This document shows, piece by piece, positions 41,901-55,100 of a stretch of DNA of 64,000 nucleotides. This DNA is from Daphnia carinata. Its lineage: Eukaryota; Arthropoda; Branchiopoda; Diplostraca; Daphniidae. The stretch lies in NCBI RefSeq assembly GCF_022539665.2, contig NC_081331.1, forward strand, positions 1,956,501 through 2,020,500, given 5' to 3'. A program made the position numbers and the translations under genes. Under the pieces are notes generated by a model that did no database searches, was not told the origin of the DNA, and saw only the letters and a program-made list of their open reading frames with translations. Numbering within the stretch: the stretch's first letter is position 1; each line of letters starts with the position of its first letter.

Positions 41901-44900
41901 AAAACGAAGCTAGTCATCGAATTCAAATTCTTTCGTGTTCCTTCCTTTGACAAAAGGGCAACGATTTTTCAATATCTGCCTTTCAATTCCAATTATTCAT
42001 CTTCTGCGTTGAACCGTTTCGTTTCAATCGAAACGCCCTATCGACAGCTGATTTAATATCTAAAACATATTTGCAGGAAAGCTACTCGGCAGATGGTCGA
42101 TGCCTGGCTGGTGTCACACTCGCTCCCAAGCGGAGGCGCTGGAGCCGCTTCCGGAGGATCTACCGAAACGGAATCAGGTTCTTCGACGAGTGGTCAGCAA
42201 CAACAGCCGGGAATCGGCAGCAGTGGCAAAACTAGTTCTGGAATGGCGACACCCGTCCGCAAGATCTCGGCTCACGAATTTGAGCGTGGCGGTCTGCTCC
42301 GACCGCTAATTAGCAACGTTGACGGCACGCTGACATTCATCAGCCCGTCGACCAGCGAAGAGACACACGCCCTCATCAACCACAGCATTAAACCTTTCCG
42401 GCGGAATCGTCACGAGCTCAAATCACTTGATGAGAAGGAGCTCATTTTCGAGCTCGTCAAAGATATATGTAACGATCTGGACGTACGCAGTCTCTGCCAC
42501 AAAATCCTGCAGGTAAAATAGAAATCAGAGAAGCTAGGAAACACCTGAGAAACGGTTATTACGTTTGCCACCATCGTTCGAGTGGGATATTTGAACCTAT
42601 GGTGTGGGTGTATCCCACCGATAGCAAATCATTCCCGGCTCCCTTTATGTTTTTAGTTTAAAAGACGCCGAAAGGTACACATTTTAACGATACGTTTAAC
42701 AAGCGTACGTGACAGTGTCTGTTCCTTGTTGATTTCTAACATGTTTTTGGCTTTAGAAACGTTTTTGTTTAGCAAGGGCTGCGCTTTTCAAGTTTAATGT
42801 AATAATCTAGTGTTGTGTCTTGTCTTTTCTGCTGACTCCTCTCCCGACGACGAGCAGAACGTGAGCATTCTGACGAAAGCCGATCGATGCTCCCTCTTCC
42901 TGGTGCAAGGCGAACGAGGATCCGACTCGCGCTGCCTCGTCTCGAAACTTTTCGACGTCTGTTCCCAATCCACTTTGAAGGAAATGGAGAAAAAGGAGGA
43001 AATTCGCATCCCGTGGGGATCCGGCATTGTGGGCTACGTAGCTCAAAGTGGCGAGCCAGTCAACATACCTGATGCATACAAAGTACGCCTTTTTGAAATT
43101 CCCCATTTTTTTTTACAAGCCTTTATTATACTGATTGTGTTTTCTTTTGGTGTCGCGAGTACGTTTTGATGGTGAATAATGCTTAACTCTTTTGATCTGA
43201 TGTTACCCAGGACGAACGTTTCAATCACGATGTGGACGTGATGACGGGCTACCATACGCGCTCCATGCTCTGTCTGCCGATCAAAGACTCGAATAACGAG
43301 GTCATTGGGGTCGCGCAAGTCATCAACAAACAGGGGGATTACGAAGCCACATTCACGGCGACCGATAGCCGGGTCTTTGCCGGTTATCTCCAGTTTTGCG
43401 GCATCGGTCTCAAAAATGCGCAGCTCTACGAGCGCAGCCAATTAGAAATTAAACGCAATCAGGTACGATGACGGCAATGATGATCACGATGCAATCGCCA
43501 GTGAGAGAGGGGGTTTTTTATGAGCTTCTATAAATCTTGGACGCTTTATCTTTTGTTTTCGGTGTGCGTGCGCGCAAGCCTCTAACGTGACAAGCCTCTA
43601 TTGCTTCACCTTATTTGGCCTAAATATTGTGCTAGAATCGTTGTAGATGTGCGTCATTGTTTCCATTGTTAAATGCCGTCGATCCAAAGTGCTTCAAGGG
43701 ACCTAACTGCTTGTAAATTTTCAAATTAACCTCAAACTATTTTGATAAGGGCGTGCGCCTGTTCTTAGGCCATAAACTTGTGTACGTTCGGTTTGCACGG
43801 CTCATCAAATTTTATAGCAAACCCTACAAGTGGATTTATGTGTGTTTAACTAAATTCTTTCTGTTTTTCTTTTCCATTGTCCTTGTGCAATGGCAGGTTT
43901 TATTGGATTTAGCCCGCATGATCTTTGAGGAGCAAAGTACGCTGGAGATCATGGTCTACCGCATCTTAACCCACACGCAATCACTAATACAGTGTCAGCG
44001 TTGCCAGGTAAATAGATCGATCGGGACCGGCCTTTTCGTCATGAAATGGTCTCGGCCCTCGATTTTAGCTTATCCTAATCTTGCCCTGTTCGATTTCCTC
44101 ATTATCATTTGCCTTTGTCCATTTAGGTATTACTAGTCCACGAGGCGTCGAAGGGAACCTTTTCCCGTGTATTCGATTTTGAAGCCAGCGATCTTAGCGG
44201 AGAGGACCAGGAGGGATCTGGAACTAGGTAATTGATATGTTTGACTGCCCAGCAACGTATTGGCTAGAAACTGCCTAACAGCGAACTCAGAAGTATCCAA
44301 TTTGTCAGCCCAAATCATGAACTTTTTCTCTTTTCAAAAGTTTCTTCGTTTCAAGTTTCTTTTTTTTTCTTTAATACTTTGTTCACTCGCATATAAGTTT
44401 AGTTTTTTTTTTCTTGTCTTTTTCCCGCATTATAATTGCCAACTTTTCTTTTCCTTCTACTCTTCTAGTCCAAACGAAAGTCGATTCCCGATTAACGTGG
44501 GCATCACCAGTTACGTCGCAACGACGGCAGAGGTACACCATTTAAAGAGAAAACGAATACTCGACGACCAAACTCGAGATTGAATGTTGATTGGCTATCA
44601 TTTTTTAAAAATCACCAGACAGTGAACATAATCGACGCTTACAAGGACACTCGATTCGATCCTTCGGTCGACGAAGGCACGGATTTCGTCCACAAAACGG
44701 TCCTCTGCATGCCCATCAAGAATTCCGACGGTTACACCATCGGAGTCATCCAGGTAAATTAAATGTTTAAAAAAAACGAACGCAATTGTTAGGAACGTAA
44801 TAAAACTTTTGTTACACAGTTAGTTAACAAATTCAACAACTTGCCGTTCACCAAAAACGATGAGAACTTTGTCGAAGCTTTCTCAATCTTTTGCGGCATG

Positions 44901-47667
44901 GGCATCAACAACACCAACATGTAATTTGCTTTGCTTCTCTTTTCTATTATTTCCCTTTTTTTCGTGTGTTTTTACGATTGTGTGGCGTGTCAGATTTTTA
45001 TCGCTGCGTTAACCGTTATGACTTAATTCATCAGGTACGAGAAAGCCATTGTGGCCATGGCCAAACAGCGCGTCACGCTGGAGGTGTTGAGTTACCACGC
45101 TACCGCGCCGGCCGAGGATGCCACCAAGTTAAAGGTAAAAAAGAAATCAAACTGACTAGACGACTGGTCCTTGGAACGTGTGCGCAATGAAATTTGTGCT
45201 CATTCTCCTAGCGCGCGCCATACTAACAGCTCAAACTTTGGATGAGCGCAAATACGACAAATGTCGTCTCTTCTCGGTTTGTTCGTGGCTATTTGTGGCC
45301 GTGAAAACGTGAACATTGTTCCCATCTAGTGTAAGATTCGTGAGAAAATCGGTATTCAAAAAAAGCCGTAAAAAAAGGCCAATTCTGTGTGCTATCACTC
45401 GTCAATTTCATGGTTTTCTCTTCGTCTGTACCACTGTGCAAGTCCTGTTCAAAACTTTAAACCCAGACGGCCATTATTGCCTTTTGTGGACGAGTCGTTT
45501 GGTGATCGAACGTTCTTAAAGTTATGTCGAGAGATAGACAAACGCGTTATATTGCTGACGGAGTTTCGTCTTTCGTTATTTTTTTGCGCCGACTCGTTTT
45601 GTGTCTGTGTCTGTGTGTACGTGCGCAGTTTCGTCTGATTGTTTTGATTGTCTCGCTATTGCAGAAAGCCATCGTCCCGTCGGCAAAAGCGTATCGACTG
45701 CACGACTACCGTTTCAACGACTTCAGTCTGGAGGATGAAGAGACTTTGAAGGTGCGTGTACGACTTCATTCCAACAACTCGAAAAGAAATCTTATCATAT
45801 CGATTGAGGTTTTTTTTTAATTTCTATATTTTCATGTGCTGACACTTCGCTTTTTCCTATAGGCCTGCCTTCGAATGTTTCTCGATTTGGACTTGATTGG
45901 GAGATTCCACATTGATTACGAAGTCCTCTGCCGCTGGCTCCTCAGCGTCAAAAAGAACTACCGCAACGTGACGTACCACAATTGGAGGCACGCCTTCAAC
46001 GTGGCCCAAATGATGTTTGCCATCGTGACGGTAGCATTTTGGTTTCCCTTTTTCGATTTTTATTGCGTTTCTACATGCAAGCGCGTGTTTCCTAACCTAT
46101 GGATTCGACCAAATGGCATGTTTTTATCATTGCAGGGCACGCAGTGGTGGAAAGTTCTAGGTGAAATCGAAGTTCTTTCGCTCATTATGGCTTGTCTGTG
46201 TCACGATCTTGATCACAGAGGAACCAATAATTCCTTCCAAGTCAAGTACGTATCTAGCAAATCGTTTTTTTTTTATTTCGCGAAAATTATTATTTTAATA
46301 TTTGACTCATTTTAGAGCCTCCTCACCGCTGGCGCAATTGTACACAACATCGACGATGGAGCGTCATCATTTCGACCAATGTCTCATGATTCTGAGCAGC
46401 CAAGTAATTCACTTGAGTCATTTATACGTGCACCTAATTTGCAATTTCAATTCTCGTTTGCCTTTCATCATTCAGGGTTGTCAAATATTGAGCAACGTCA
46501 CTTCTATCGAATACACGAAGATCATCAAAGTCCTCGAGGAAGCCATCCTATCCACCGACTTGGCTGTCTATTTCGGGTGCGTGCACATACATTATTACCT
46601 TCCGGTTACGTTCACGATCCCGACGCATGACGTCACCACCGACAGTTACTTGTCCAATGCTATTCTCATAGTCGTGTAATCCAACTGAAATTTTCGTTTA
46701 GAAACATACGAGTAGAAAGAGCCGAGGCCAAGCTCTATGCCATCTTTTGTGTTGACGTAACAGAAGCTGTGAAGTCGTATCTTGGCAACGTCGCCCGCCT
46801 TACTTTACATACAACAACAAAAACATTGTGGAAAAAGATTTTCACGCAGCAACAGCCTTTCCGATTGCGCCCATTTAAATGAAATCGTCCTTCCTTTACC
46901 CAGCCATTCGGCGGGGAGATGATATCAGTCCTTTTTCAATCCCGAACTGCCTATAAACGTGAAATAACGACGAACAATCAACAGCTTTTAAAACTTGTTC
47001 TTTATCTTTACAGGAAACGTGGAGCTTTCTTTCAACTGGTTTCATCCCGGTCGTACGATTGGTGGCAGGACAGTCATCGGGAGCTGTTACGCGGCATGAT
47101 GATGACTGCTTGCGACGTCGCCGCCATCACCAAACCGTGGGAGGTGCAGTGGAAGGTGGCCGATTTGGTAGCCAACGAATTCTTTGAACAGGGAGACATT
47201 GAGCGCCGGGAGCTCAACATTACGCCGATTGTAAGAAAATTTTGCTCGTCATTACATTCTTATTTTAGCTAATTGTGTGATTGTTTCATTCTTAGGATAT
47301 GATGAATCGTGAAAAGAAAGATCAACTACCCGCTATGCAAGTCGGATTTATCGATTCTATTTGCCTACCAGTCTACGACGTAAGCCGCTTTTTCCAGTTG
47401 ACATAATTTGCGCTTCATTTTGACTCATTTTGTTATCCGTACTCATTATTTCAGGCGTTTTCCGCGGTGGATGAGAAGCTAACTCCTTTACTGGATGGAG
47501 TCCATTCGAATCGAAAGAACTGGCAGTCGCTGGCCGATTCCTATAACAAGCGACTACAGGATCAGAAGGAAGCGATGCAAGAGCAAAAAAGGAAACTGGA
47601 GCATCAACAATCAGCGGCGCAACAGACACAGCAACGTAATGGCCAAATTAGCCCTGTGGAAGCTTGA
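14207..47667 (+). CDS. Pde11: Dual-specificity cAMP/cGMP phosphodiesterase 11 (complete, 20 coding exons)
   Basis: Hydrolyses 3',5'-cyclic AMP and GMP. Exons: 14207-14220, 22923-23038, 39699-40098, 42077-42512, 42858-43082, 43211-43462, 43897-44007, 44127-44227, 44469-44532, 44619-44753, 44820-44920, 45035-45134, 45665-45751, 45863-46030, 46136-46245, 46316-46403, 46476-46576, 47014-47230, 47296-47379, 47455-47667. Phases agree; 1040 aa. Residues 1-300 are low-complexity Ser/Gly-rich with the PDE11-type pair [10 protein letters not shown]...[19 protein letters not shown] is about 300-481 and GAF-B about 482-665. The catalytic domain (about 735-975) carries YHNWRHAFN and HDLDHRG (metal-binding, His793-His797) and the purine-binding Gln in MQVGFID. 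A Gln-rich coiled tail ends the protein. The catalytic block reads closest to Drosophila Pde11 rather than PDE5 or PDE6. No CaaX box is present. Confidence 0.95.
14870..14900. repeat. Poly-T tract
   Basis: Thirty-one consecutive T residues in Pde11 intron 1. Confidence 0.8.
22917..22922 (+). promoter_or_regulatory. NAGNAG tandem splice acceptor of Pde11 exon 2
   Basis: The acceptor reads AAGAAG. Splicing at the distal AG gives MQRP-S-GRIS; the proximal AG inserts one codon to give MQRP-R-SGRIS. Both keep the frame, so one-residue isoforms are possible. Confidence 0.45.
24207..24235. repeat. (TTTA)n microsatellite
   Basis: About seven TTTA units in Pde11 intron 2. Confidence 0.8.
25931..25961. 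repeat. Perfect 10-bp hairpin in Pde11 intron 2
   Basis: GCGGTATCAG at 25931-25940 pairs perfectly with CTGATACCGC at 25952-25961 across an 11-base loop. Function unknown. Confidence 0.5.
26784..26813. repeat. Poly-T tract
   Basis: Thirty consecutive T residues in Pde11 intron 2. Confidence 0.8.
28880..28916 (+). CDS. Candidate alternative first coding exon of Pde11
   Basis: CCATGGGTCAG puts an ATG in a good start context. The 12 codons read [12 protein letters not shown], then one base and a GTACGT donor. That is phase 1, exactly what exon 3 (39699) requires. MGxxxC fits N-myristoylation of Gly2 with a neighbouring palmitoylated Cys, so this start could give a membrane-anchored enzyme lacking the MQRP exons. 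Support is limited to phase, start context and motif. A 37-base match can arise by chance. Confidence 0.3.
31132..31171. repeat. (GT)n microsatellite
   Basis: About twenty GT units with a single TTT interruption, in Pde11 intron 2. Confidence 0.8.
33545..33572. repeat. Poly-A tract
   Basis: Twenty-eight consecutive A residues in Pde11 intron 2. Confidence 0.8.
38937..38964. repeat. Poly-A tract
   Basis: Twenty-eight consecutive A residues in Pde11 intron 2, about 740 bases upstream of exon 3. Confidence 0.8.
40099..42076 (+). other. Pde11 intron 3
   Basis: Two-kilobase intron between the exons encoding the two N-terminal WIDEHP and VDAWL helices. Short ORFs only, and a run of T at about 40410-40438. 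No nested gene seen. Confidence 0.6.
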
Positions 47668-49112
47668 TGGGAAACAAATTAACCAAGAAAAATGACTTGC
47701 TGCCAAACAAAAAACAAAACAAAAAAATTCAAAAAAAAAAAAGAAGAGAAAAGGTTTTTTTGCCTGCCCCTTATGACTTGTAAAAAAAAAAAAAAAGAAT
47801 TACTTACAAACCAATCGATCATCACTGGCACAACGGGTATTGGAGACTAATATAGCGTCTCGTACTCGCCGAGTCAAATGTACATACGTACTGTATCTCT
47901 ATTACCAGCTGGCACAATGATACTTCTTCGTCGACATCTAGGCGGAAGTGACGGACCGTTCCGTTGTTTTTGTTTTGCTTTCCTGTCCCTCCCCCTTAAT
48001 GGGACAAGGACTCGATGGTTTATGGTACTATGGGGCAAACAGAAATATATAAAGTTTACATATATATATATTGAATTTAAAAAAACAAAAAAAAACAAAA
48101 CAAATTGAAATAAGCAAATCGGGTTTTACCCGACTTGGATACTTATGACGGGCGGAAAAGAAAGGCCAACATGTTGCTACCCATTCCCGTACCCTATACT
48201 TTATTTTCATTTGTTCGTTGCGCATTCGTATTTCCTATTGCAATGCATGTGTTATATTTGAAAGAATCCCCCTCACACAATACAGGAAACAAAACGTGAA
48301 GGTCTACACATATGTTCCGTTTGAAAGTAAAATGACAAGTTCTTGTGTGTTACGTCTCATATGCTGCACATCACCAACCACTTCGTTTTTTTTAAAATTT
48401 TTATTTCTCCTACGTCTTTTATGTTAATCTTTTTTTCTCCGTTCCCCTTCTCGTATTTATGAATCAGCACAAACGTGTCAGCATATGGGTGTCAGATTTG
48501 TTCTCACGACATTTTTCCATTCTTCGTGCCCCGCACTCGGAAAAACGGCAAAAACAAAAGAATGCCTAGCAATTCGCGCATATTGTCGCCCCTTCCCACC
48601 CATCCGGTCTCCCTAATTGATGGTTTGTTACATACCGATGAAGGAAATGCCAAGTACAAGTTTTTAAAATCCCAAAATGAGCGAAAATGAAACGATTTAT
48701 TTTGTCCAGCCAGGATTCGCTCGATACAACGGCTGAATTGGTGCAACGTTTTGCCTGCAGAGCTACAGGATTGCCGGTACAAGTTCTCAAACAGATCGCG
48801 AAAATGGGAAATGTAAAGAAGTAAAACGACCAACGAACCGATTCGTGTAAAATAAAGTAGAGGAGAATTTGCACCAGAAAAACAGATTGCGATTGTCAGC
48901 GAAAAATAAAAAGAGAATCATGGACGCTTTAGATTACGATTGAAAAATATGTATATAGAAAGAAGATGGCGAAACATTATTTCTTTATGTCGATAATATT
49001 GAAAAACATAGAGGAGAATATAAACACCAACAGCGCTTGTCCATATTTCCTTTTTCATTTCTTTGGGGTGTGCATTTAAAAAAAAAACGTTGGACAGCGA
49101 CTGTTTTGGAGA
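47668..49112. other. Convergent 3' flanks of Pde11 and SYT15
   Basis: The two genes face each other tail to tail across 1.45 kb. A TTTATT at 48696-48701 (AATAAA on the minus strand) could end SYT15, and plus-strand AATAAA motifs lie at 48851 and 48905. If these are used, the two 3' UTRs overlap in antisense. Open frames here match nothing. Confidence 0.4.
48851..48910 (+). terminator. Candidate Pde11 polyadenylation signals
   Basis: AATAAA hexamers at 48851-48856 and 48905-48910, about 1.2 kb after the Pde11 stop. The signal used cannot be decided from sequence. Confidence 0.3.
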
Positions 49113-52100
49113 TCAATTGAGATCAGGTAATGGATGCCACAGTTGAATATGTTCCCTCGGCCGAGCAAACATTTCGTTCCTGGAATATAAAGACAACAAA
49201 GAAAATTAGTTTGCGGAATTTTTACGGAACACCATTTGACCCACTTGTTTACTAGCAAACGTTGTTCTCTGGTGTAACATTTAATTCATTCATTCAAAAA
49301 GATAATTCACGGACATCTGGGGGCAATCTTCTTTTCAGAACTTGAACCCGTCTACGCCCCAAAATTTTTAACAGAACTTAGTCAAACGGGTTTCAGCTCA
49401 ACAACTTCGAATTCGAATAACTAAAAAACTATAAATTTCACAGAAAAATAATCAAAATTTTTGTGATTTTCGTTCCATTTCGAAGCAAAGTCGTGTATTT
49501 TTATAGCTATATCTGGATGTTTCGAAAAAAATTGAAATGTTCGAAAAAGTCGGGCTTATTTTGTCGGGCTTAATTCTGAGTATGACGAAAATTCAGTCTT
49601 GTAATTTTGGCATTCAATTTAATTTAAATTAATCGAAATAAAACGCTGATTTCAGGAAAAGTATTTGTTTTGTCGTCAAACCAGCTGTTTTTGAAATAAA
49701 TGGAATTCACGCGCATCTGGCGCGCCAGCATTTATCACCCATTTTTTTCCATTTATTGAAAAACTTTAAGCCCAACGTAAAAATAAACTTTATTTTTGTG
49801 ATTCTCGTTCAATTTTGAATCGGAATCGTGTATTTTAAATCAAATCTAAATTTTGGCCAAAAATGAAAAAGTGAGAAGGCTATAGCCTTCCCACTTTTGA
49901 CAAAATCCGCAAAAAATAAAAACTCCTAGAATGCGATAAAAATCACGCAGAACATTCAAAATTAAACGCTGATTTTGATAAAGGGGTTGGTTTTCTCGTC
50001 AAACCAACTGTTTTTTAAATAAACGGAAACAAAATGCTGGTAGCGCACATATTTGGGTTTGTTGTTTTTTACAATTTATTCAATAACTATAAGCCCTGTT
50101 GGAAAACAAACGACATATTTGTGCTTTTCGTTTAATTCCGAATCAAACTAATGTATTTACAGCTTTTTCTATAAAAAAATCTTATCTAAAAATAAGCCCG
50201 AAAAAGTCGGGCTTTTTTTTCGGGCTTAATTTTAGGTATGGCAGAAATTCAGTTTTGGAATTTGAACTTAAAATTTGATGTAACTTAACCTAAAATGAAA
50301 CGCTGATGCCAGGAAAAATATTTGTTCTTTCGTCAACCTGGCCGTTTTTGTAATAAATGGAATTAACGCGCTGCTGGCGCGCCAGCACTTATCACCCGTT
50401 TTTTCCGTTTATTCAAAAAGCTATGAGGCCAATGTAAAAATAGACTTCATTTTTGTGATTCTCGTTCAATTTTGAATCGGAATCATGTATTTAAAATGAA
50501 ATCTAAATTTTGGCCAAAAATGAAAAAGTGAGAAGGCTATAGCCTTCCCACTTTTGCCAAAATCCGCAAAAACGGACATCCCATAGAATTCAATGAAAAT
50601 CACGCTCTGTACTCAAAATTGCATGCTGATTTAAGATATCACATTAGTTTTCTCCTTAGTCGTATAGTTATTAAAAGAATGCAATCAAAGTGATTTCTAG
50701 CGCAACCACGTTAAATTCAAATAATTAAAAAACTACATAAGTCCAACGTAAAAAACAATCTTTATGGCCGTGATTCTCATTAAATTTTGCATCTTAGTCA
50801 TGTATTTTTTAAAGTAATATCTAGGTTTTGGAGAAGAATGAAAAAACCGGAAAAGTCGGGCTTATTTTGTTGGGCTTTTTTTGTCGGGCTTATGTTTCAT
50901 GCCCGATTTTTCTGTAAAAAAACTCGTGCTTGAAATTTTTACTTGAAATTGAATGCAATTCTACATTTTTATAACTCAAATAAATCGTCCATAACGAATG
51001 TAATATTAGTTTTCCTCTTTATGTGTAATTTTATAATAAAACGAGTCAAAAGGCTTGAATACCAGGTGCCTTATAAGGCACATAGTTGTTACTTATTTAT
51101 TATTATGTATTAGCAATAACGACTTTGAAGGTAAATTTTTACTATATGATTTTGCATAATCTTCATAAAGTAACCCAGATAAATGGTAAACCAGAACACA
51201 AAGGTCGTCTATAAAATAAAGGTGGGTCAAACGGCGTCCCCTAGATTTCAACGTATAATTTAAAAATAAATTGCTCACCAATGGGCCATTCCTCGGCCAC
51301 GGGCGAACATGAAAGATCCGAGTACCAAACGTCCTAGAATACGATCTGAAACATGCGGAAAATCGCCAGGAATGTCATGGTTATTATTACCTATTGTTCA
51401 AACCATTCGATTAACCGGTTCACTGAATTTACCTTTGTTATCCGGTTGGTGGATAGCCAAAACTATGTTGGTTGTGTCGACGTTAGTGGCCTCCAGTCGG
51501 AAATGGAAGCTTTCGTTATAACAAGGATCTGACGACCTTTTTTTCGTTTAAAATAAAAAATGTTGTGATTTTTAAAAATTCCTCGTGGTCACTGGATTTC
51601 AAATAGAAATACCGTCGAATAATTCCCGTCCGCTTTGTTTTGACGGCTCGCGTTTGATTAAATAGAGTCAGCCGGACGTAACTGTCAGGTACCGCTGTGT
51701 TAGGAGCCTACAGAAAACAAAAATGTCAGCCAAGAGTTAAAAAACCAAACAAACACACAACCAACATTTTTGAAAAAAAGAAAAGCTTCGCTTTTATTCT
51801 ATTTACCCGGATGTTTCTGGCCTGCAAAACAGTGACGGTAAAGCGGTCAGCAGACGGATGATAACAAAGTGAGATGTGCATTTCGCCCGGTGATCCAACG
51901 GACGATGGATCTTTACTGATGTCTTGCGTTATTATTTGCTGTCAAAAGAAAAAAAAAGGAAAAAATCTAATCAGATAACCTCTGAGGCAGCTTCTACAAA
52001 AGAAATATGACAATCTTATACCCCTCCTTCCTCTCTTCTCAGTTGAAAAGGTCATGTGTTGGATCGATCAATCGATTATAGGACACCATAGCTCGTACTG

Positions 52101-55100
52101 TCTTCTACTTAATGAACGCCCCTTCTAACTACTACCCAGCAAATGAATAACACACGTAACGATCGCTGTCTGCAATAGAAAACGCCCTGACTCTGTACAC
52201 GGACTGCTTCCAAATTCCAGGTTGGACGCGAACACTACTCCTATTGGATGATTGGCTGAATGTCAAAAGGGCCTATAACGTGAACGGTCTGTTAATGTTT
52301 GCATACGTTCAAACATATCAAAAGGCATTGTTGAATACAGGCTCACTATTGACTTGAAGCCCCTGTAGGCGCAACGTAGAAGTGCTAGTTAAGACGTTTG
52401 AACTCGTGTAAAAATAAATAAATCTTCCTTAAAGCACAGGGGCCGTTTACCTTAACATGAACGATATTTGCGTCCCGTTTGTGTGCGCTTGATTTCTATT
52501 CGCCATTGGCAGCAAGATTCGATCGGTCGGGGGTACTTGGCAACTTTCTAGCCTCTTTTTCGCATCAGCGAGACGGTGTCCCGTCTTTACTCGGTGATCT
52601 GTTCCTAACAGTCGGCAACCCGGCAACGATAAAGGTTGTGTTCAACCCTAAATAACGTCTTTTTTTTTTAAACGTTGCTCTTGAAAAGATAAGGGAAAAA
52701 ACTTCGAAACCTTTATCATATCACGCGACCACCGTTTACTTATGCCTCTAGATCTGACATCTCTTCGACGATCGCATCCTCCCCGGAGTATTTCTTTCTA
52801 GTTGTCATACGTTTCCATCCCCCAGAAAAAAAAAATGGAAAAAAGGCGATCCTTTTTGCGTATTTATAGAACAGGAGAAGCAAGAAAAGGATCACGTCTT
52901 ATTGCCAACAAATCTTATTTACTACGCCGTTGTACAAACGAATGCAAATTATTAGTGCGGAACAGAGATTTTACCCTCGATAGGCAACACATAGCCCGAA
53001 GATTATGAGGGGCTTGTTTGGGCTCTATCGTTATGGATCACGTTCCATTTTCAAACACTTGCTAATTGATGCGAGAAAGCCAAATAAGGAAAATTCTTAA
53101 AAGGTACCAACGTCCTCAGAGAATCTAGAACCCTTTCAACACAAAAGGGGAGTGAGACTGATTGAACCACTGCCTGTTATTCGATTACAGGGTACACGGA
53201 ATAAAATGTCACTATTATCTAGCGACATGGTTTTGTGGAAAACTAGACAAATGGCGCAAAAGTGACAGCACAGTGTTTTATATCGATACGAATAGCTTAA
53301 AGAAATTCTTGTACCGATAAAGTTAGGTAAAAAAAAAAATAGAAGTTTGTGCTCTTGGCTAATGAAAACGAAAAGTGACAACTACGTTGTACACTCTAAG
53401 CTTGTAAATCCTGATGCTTGTACGAAAGCGAAGAAAAATAGCCGTTAAGACCATCAATCCAACCATACCATTGCCGGCATGGCCAAAAGTTTGCCCCAGT
53501 CCTGTGCGTGAGGTTCGTTGCTCTTTTTCTTTTACTTTTTATCGACAACGGTACACGTAAACTTGCCTGCCTTTTCTTTTACTCATGTGTGGCTCAATAT
53601 TGTCGGTTCCTCAAAGCGAAATGTTGGTATTGTTGGATTGGGCAGAAAAGTAAACGACGTGTTTTTTGCCGTTTCGGGTTGTTTTATGTATCCCAAACGG
53701 TAAGGCTGTGTTAGTAATTCTTGTCGTCTTTATGACGCGCTTGGTTACCAAATTTATAGTCCTAGCAACGCAATAAAATTTTAGCCATTCTTTATTATTA
53801 GATCTTTAAGCTTTTTCCCCTGGCGAAACTAAAGAAGATTCCGTTTTCCTATCCAATCCGGCTTCTCTTAGCATTGCCCTGTCCAAAAATTTGGACGTTA
53901 TGTTGCGGCCCTATGCTGTCAAATTGCAACTAAAACCAATTGGTAAAAGAAAAGAAAGAAAAGAATTAAGAAATAAAGAGAGTGCTAGGTATCCATAGAG
54001 ACTGTAGGTGAGTCTTCCGCTACAAGCGTTATGTCGAAGATGAAAGACAAACTAAGAAGGGCAAAAAATAAATCAACAGACGAGTAAAAGGGAAGGACGT
54101 TTGCAGCTAAAGAGGGCAAGTTAATTACGAAACTTGGTCCAACGGAATCACGAGGCCTTCTGCCCTTTTTGTTTCCAATCCAATCACAGTGCAATTCCAT
54201 CTCCACCCGTTACTGCGTTGGATTCATCGAATCGGAATCAAACGGAAGCGACAGAAAACTAAATATCCAAGCAATGCTACTTCTTCCTGTTCTATTTATA
54301 GCGACTTCAGGAGGGAGGTCGTCTCGCTGTGAGAAATATAAAAACACGAAGGTGCATCTGTAGTTTTGTGAATACTATTAGAATGTCAAATTTCTAGATA
54401 TCGTTCGGAAAACATCTGGTAACGATGGAGACTATACCAAAAAAGAACGCTACACGGCAACAACCAATAGATAACGAAGGCAAGGGACGTTGTTAATCCG
54501 TATATATACATACGTATATGTATATCTACGTCGTATCGTTGGTACGTTTCAATTTGTTTGGTAAATACCTGTTTGCCATCTTCGATCGAGATGTTTTTCA
54601 ACGAGCAGAGCAAGTGTCCGATGACCTGCCTCTTGCGAAGTCGCCCGTTGTCGATCACAGTGAATTTGACAGTCTGATCCTGTAGCTCTTTATGGGAAAC
54701 CTTTTGGAAAGTTGAACAATTCGATAAGATACTTGTGACACATCACAGGAATTTATAGGTACAAAAAGGATGCAGGGAATTATGATTTAACTATGAACCA
54801 TGCATTTTGTTTGTTTTCATGCGCATCCAAGGTTCATGTTGCTTATTGGCTATAATGATTACGGTTTGTTATGGTTAAAGTTTAGAGTGCGAGCCAACTT
54901 ACGCAGAAACCAAATACTTCGTTAAAAACTGGGTTGCATGTCTTTCGCTGAATACTCGACTGGTGATATCGCCGTTCGCCAGGCAGTAACGCCACTCTGT
55001 GAAAATTGGAAAGCAAACATGACAAATGCATCACGCATGTGAATTATCCGAAATCAATAACAGAGCCTGCCCCTTCTAAAACACTTACGTCAGTGAGTGT

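Larger units (their letters stand above)
49350..51000. repeat. Satellite array, five ~330-bp monomers in A-B-A-B-A order
   Basis: A diverged tandem array fills most of the last SYT15 intron. The monomer marker GTGATTCTCGTTCAATTTTG or a close variant recurs near 49464, 49797, 50122, 50453 and 50770 (spacing about 317-333). Similarity is strongest at a 657-base offset: TGAAAAAGTG at 49864 and 50521, and AAAAAGTCGG at 49544 and 50201. The unit is therefore a two-monomer higher-order repeat. At the same place in each monomer, type A carries a TCGGGCTT element and type B a palindrome centred on AAGGCTATAGCCTT. The last A copy (from about 50660) is the most diverged. Confidence 0.8.

Noticed and set aside
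48504-48874. Overlapping 102- and 109-codon minus-strand frames between Pde11 and SYT15
   Set aside because: No homology, and they lie in the shared 3' flanks; neither continues the SYT15 C-terminus, which ends at 49113.
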